DNA of 33,781 nucleotides from Thermoplasmatales archaeon. Lineage in GTDB: Archaea > Thermoplasmatota > E2 > DHVEG-1. Within the stretch, counting starts at the first letter, position 1; the number at the start of each line of letters is the position of its first letter. Under the pieces are notes generated by a model. The model had not been told where the DNA came from. It saw nothing but the letters and a program-made list of their open reading frames with translations, and ran no database searches. Location of the stretch: positions 270,085 through 303,865 of the forward strand of contig CP070798.1 in the NCBI GenBank assembly GCA_020343515.1, written 5' to 3'. Both the position numbers and the translations under genes were made by a program. This document shows positions 32,177-33,781 of the stretch, one piece after another.

Positions 32177-33168
32177 TTCCACTTAAAAATATAGGGGCTT
32201 AAAGAGGAAAAGAGTGAAAACGGTGATGCAAAAGCATCGGTTGCGAAATACTGGTACCAGCCGCAACTTCTATCACATTTTTTCATATTCTGCCTTGCTT
32301 GTTTTGCTTCATGTGATTTTAAAAAATCCATAAATGATTCCTCAGTAAAATTATAGATTCTTTTACCCACAGTTCTGCACGGATAAAAAAGACCACCATC
32401 AGAGTCGATAATTATTGAAGATGTGGAACACCCATGTGGCTTGTTAATATTATTCAAAAATCCCTTTGGTGTAGTAATAGTGTTTTTATATATATTTTTT
32501 AGACGAGTAATTTCATTACTAAATTTCCTAGAGTCTGGATAATAATCATCTGTTCCATCAAGGTGACATGCCGGCATAACAACTGTTCTTGCTCCCACTT
32601 CATGCACTCTTTTAACTTTTTCTTCGATAGCGGATAAAGTGTCTTTTGTAACCACGATCTGTATACATATCTCCGGACCATAACTTTGAAATTCTTCTAA
32701 TCTGTTAAAAAAATTTAGATTCTCATGTCCTTCGTCAATACTTATATGAAGATAGTCAATATGTTTACCGTATTCTTCCATGGGTCTCTTATCTAGCAAA
32801 TTTCCGTTAGTAGTAAAAAAGAGATAAAAGGGTTTTTTATAGGCATAGTCGAGAATCTCACCTAGATCTTTTCTAACAAGGGGGTCCCCGCCCTCAATGC
32901 TTAAGACAACAATACTGGAGTCGGCTATATTATCTAAAACTTTAAAAACGTCTTCTTTAGAGAGATCTGGTGTTTTCTCCATCCATACATTACAAAAATT
33001 GCATTTGAGGGAACATTTGTGGGTTACTTTAAATGATGCATAAAATGGATAGATGTTTTCTCCTGCAAAATAATTTGAAAAGGCATATTCTGCCGTTTTT
33101 AAATATTTTTTAAGAGGTAGTTTCTTCATTGATTCACAGTGGCGGTGAAGTAATAGCTTATTGCACAT
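32167..33168 (-). CDS. Radical SAM protein with C-terminal cysteine cluster (SPASM-like)
   Basis: A 333-residue radical SAM enzyme. The cluster motif is C52, C56, C59 (KCSLKCNFC), followed by SIEGGDPLVRKD (the GGEP-like SAM-binding motif, with Asp) and FFTTNGNLL. The C-terminal part has C247, C264, C298 and C302 (HGCSTS, FYPCRT, KKCDRSCGW), which could bind an auxiliary iron-sulfur cluster as in SPASM/twitch proteins. The substrate is unknown; a maturase, lipid- or sugar-modifying role is possible. It converges on the glycan cluster with a 10-base overlap. Translation may start at the first ATG or at codon 14 (Met), which would give 320 residues and bring the N terminus closer to the usual start. 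No strong ribosome site at either. Confidence 0.88.
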   Translation of the reverse strand: MCNKLLLHRHCESMKKLPLKKYLKTAEYAFSNYFAGENIYPFYASFKVTHKCSLKCNFCNVWMEKTPDLSKEDVFKVLDNIADSSIVVLSIEGGDPLVRKDLGEILDYAYKKPFYLFFTTNGNLLDKRPMEEYGKHIDYLHISIDEGHENLNFFNRLEEFQSYGPEICIQIVVTKDTLSAIEEKVKRVHEVGARTVVMPACHLDGTDDYYPDSRKFSNEITRLKNIYKNTITTPKGFLNNINKPHGCSTSSIIIDSDGGLFYPCRTVGKRIYNFTEESFMDFLKSHEAKQARQNMKKCDRSCGWYQYFATDAFASPFSLFSSLSPYIFKWNHS

Positions 33169-33229
33169 AAGTTTTTTTATTTAACAGTATGAGTGTTTGT
33201 ATATGAATTTGAAATTACCTTATTTCTAG

Positions 33230-33281
33230 TTTTTTGAGGTGGGATCCATATCTCGGTTTCTTTTTATTCCAACTCAAAAAA
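33230..33281. repeat. Inverted repeat upstream of the radical SAM gene
   Basis: TTTTTTGAG (33230-33238) and CTCAAAAAA (33273-33281) are complementary, with three more pairs after one mismatch. Loop about 34 bases. It may be an RNA hairpin or regulator site about 60 bases upstream of the minus-strand gene starting at 33168. Confidence 0.3.
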
Positions 33282-33504
33282 TCAAGGCTTGTTAGTTCTA
33301 GCAGATATTAATTATTTTTCTTCATCCGGAACCTATGCTATTAGTGAAAGGACAATTAATAAGTCAAGAGAGAGATATTTAAGTAAGTCTGTTCGGTGTC
33401 ATCTTCTAGTTCTCCACAAAACTCCAACTTTATTGAAAATTTAAGGAGTTATAAAAAGATTAGGAATATTCTTTTAAAAAGTACCATTTTAGGCTTTTAA
33501 TATA

Positions 33505-33565
33505 GGAAGGAGGAAGCAGTGAGGTGGTGAGGAGATTTCAAAAAATCTCGCGCTATCGCCCTTCC
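33505..33565 (+). ncRNA. Candidate structured RNA with GAGATTT/AAATCTC hairpin
   Basis: GGAAGG (33505-33510) pairs with CCTTCC (33560-33565), GGTGGTG (about 33523-33529) can pair with TATCGCC with wobble, and GAGATTT (33532-33538) pairs with AAATCTC (33543-33549) around CAAA. The elements nest. TTATAAAAAG at about 33449-33458 is a possible promoter. The purine-rich 5' side (GGAGGAAG, GGTGAGGAG) echoes the minus strand of the 9824-9899 element. Confidence 0.3.
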
Positions 33566-33640
33566 CAGGTATATATTAGGGTTGTAAATATATATATTTT
33601 GTTATACAATTGAAATTATAATGGGATTACATTCTAAATA

Positions 33641-33715
33641 TGGGGATAAGGTGAAAACATCCTTATAACATTTATAGAGAGGAGCATATGCGCTTTTAAG
33701 TAAAAGTTATTCCCA
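33641..33715 (+). ncRNA. Candidate hairpin RNA related to the 10026-10087 element
   Basis: TGGGGATAA (33641-33649) pairs with TTATTCCCA (33707-33715) with one G-U pair. Alternatively ATAAGG (33646-33651) pairs with CCTTAT (33661-33666). The segment contains AAGGTGA and a GAGAGGAG site before ATG CGC TTT TAA. Outer-stem sequence and AAGGTGA resemble the element at 10026-10087. Confidence 0.25.
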
Positions 33716-33781
33716 TTTTCAATCTCTTTTTTATTCTTCTTAAAACCAAGGATTGGTTTTATAAATAAATAGATGATATTA

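Larger units (their letters stand above)
33169..33781. other. 613-base region without a supported gene at the window edge
   Basis: Upstream of the radical SAM gene there is no convincing reading frame. The stretch holds three inverted-repeat elements listed separately (33230-33281, 33505-33565, 33641-33715) and is otherwise AT-rich. A gene could start beyond the window. Confidence 0.55.

Noticed and set aside
1-33781. CRISPR arrays, insertion sequences, integrase or att sites
   Set aside because: No regularly spaced repeats, transposase motifs or terminal repeats were seen; the only tandem repeat is the intragenic PKD duplication.

Overview
The window is AT-rich archaeal DNA. Intergenic regions carry archaeal TATA-like elements, several genes look leaderless and others have strong Shine-Dalgarno sequences. 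PKD-bearing C25 (gingipain-like) peptidases, NosD-type beta-helix proteins, a COG1031-type radical SAM protein and a GH57/GT4/debranching-enzyme glucan cluster together suggest a Thermoplasmatota-like euryarchaeon, perhaps one of the protein-degrading sediment lineages. That placement is inferred from gene content; no rRNA or other marker gene is present.

Layout. (1) 146-8310 is a secreted-protein block: M14 carboxypeptidase, C25 peptidase and a small exported protein on the minus strand, then a second, larger C25 peptidase with two PKD domains on the plus strand. (2) 8531-12408 holds an unrecognised small protein, a two-CBS-domain protein, a 635-base stretch rich in inverted repeats (9560-10194), and a probable two-gene operon of a COG1031-type radical SAM protein with helix-hairpin-helix tail followed by a one-domain RNase III. 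(3) 12482-18602 holds a secreted beta-helix/PKD protein, a stand-alone Lrp/AsnC ligand-binding (RAM) domain overlapping a DMT-type transporter that itself ends in a RAM domain, an M29 aminopeptidase, and a second secreted beta-helix protein. (4) 18735-20511 is purF and a small winged-helix protein. (5) 20642-26511 is alpha-glucan metabolism: a phosphorylase convergent with a tight operon of GT4 glucan synthase-like enzyme, GH57 amylase and debranching enzyme. (6) 26512-27146 is a long non-coding stretch with palindromes and a GC-richer island. (7) 27147-33168 is a type 2-like pyrF, then a surface-glycan-like cluster (MJ1255-like transferase, GT-C-type membrane protein, GT4 transferase) convergent with a radical SAM protein. 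(8) 33169-33781 has no convincing gene but several inverted repeats. No tRNA, rRNA, CRISPR array or insertion sequence was recognised.

The genes suggest this working model: exported peptidases and beta-helix proteins act on extracellular polymers, a RAM-sensing transporter may move amino acids or related solutes, M29 trims peptides inside the cell, and carbon is stored as glucan.

The most striking signal is a C-terminal tail of about 30 residues, consensus P-x-x-F-P-I-(L/I)-R-x-(L/M)-(I/F/L)-x-L at the extreme C terminus. It directly follows a PKD domain ending in (I/V)TMPK and is shared by three otherwise different exported proteins (M14 peptidase, C25 peptidase, beta-helix protein). It is absent from the other three exported proteins in the window. 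It looks like a sorting or surface-anchoring signal, and I do not recognise it as a described class.
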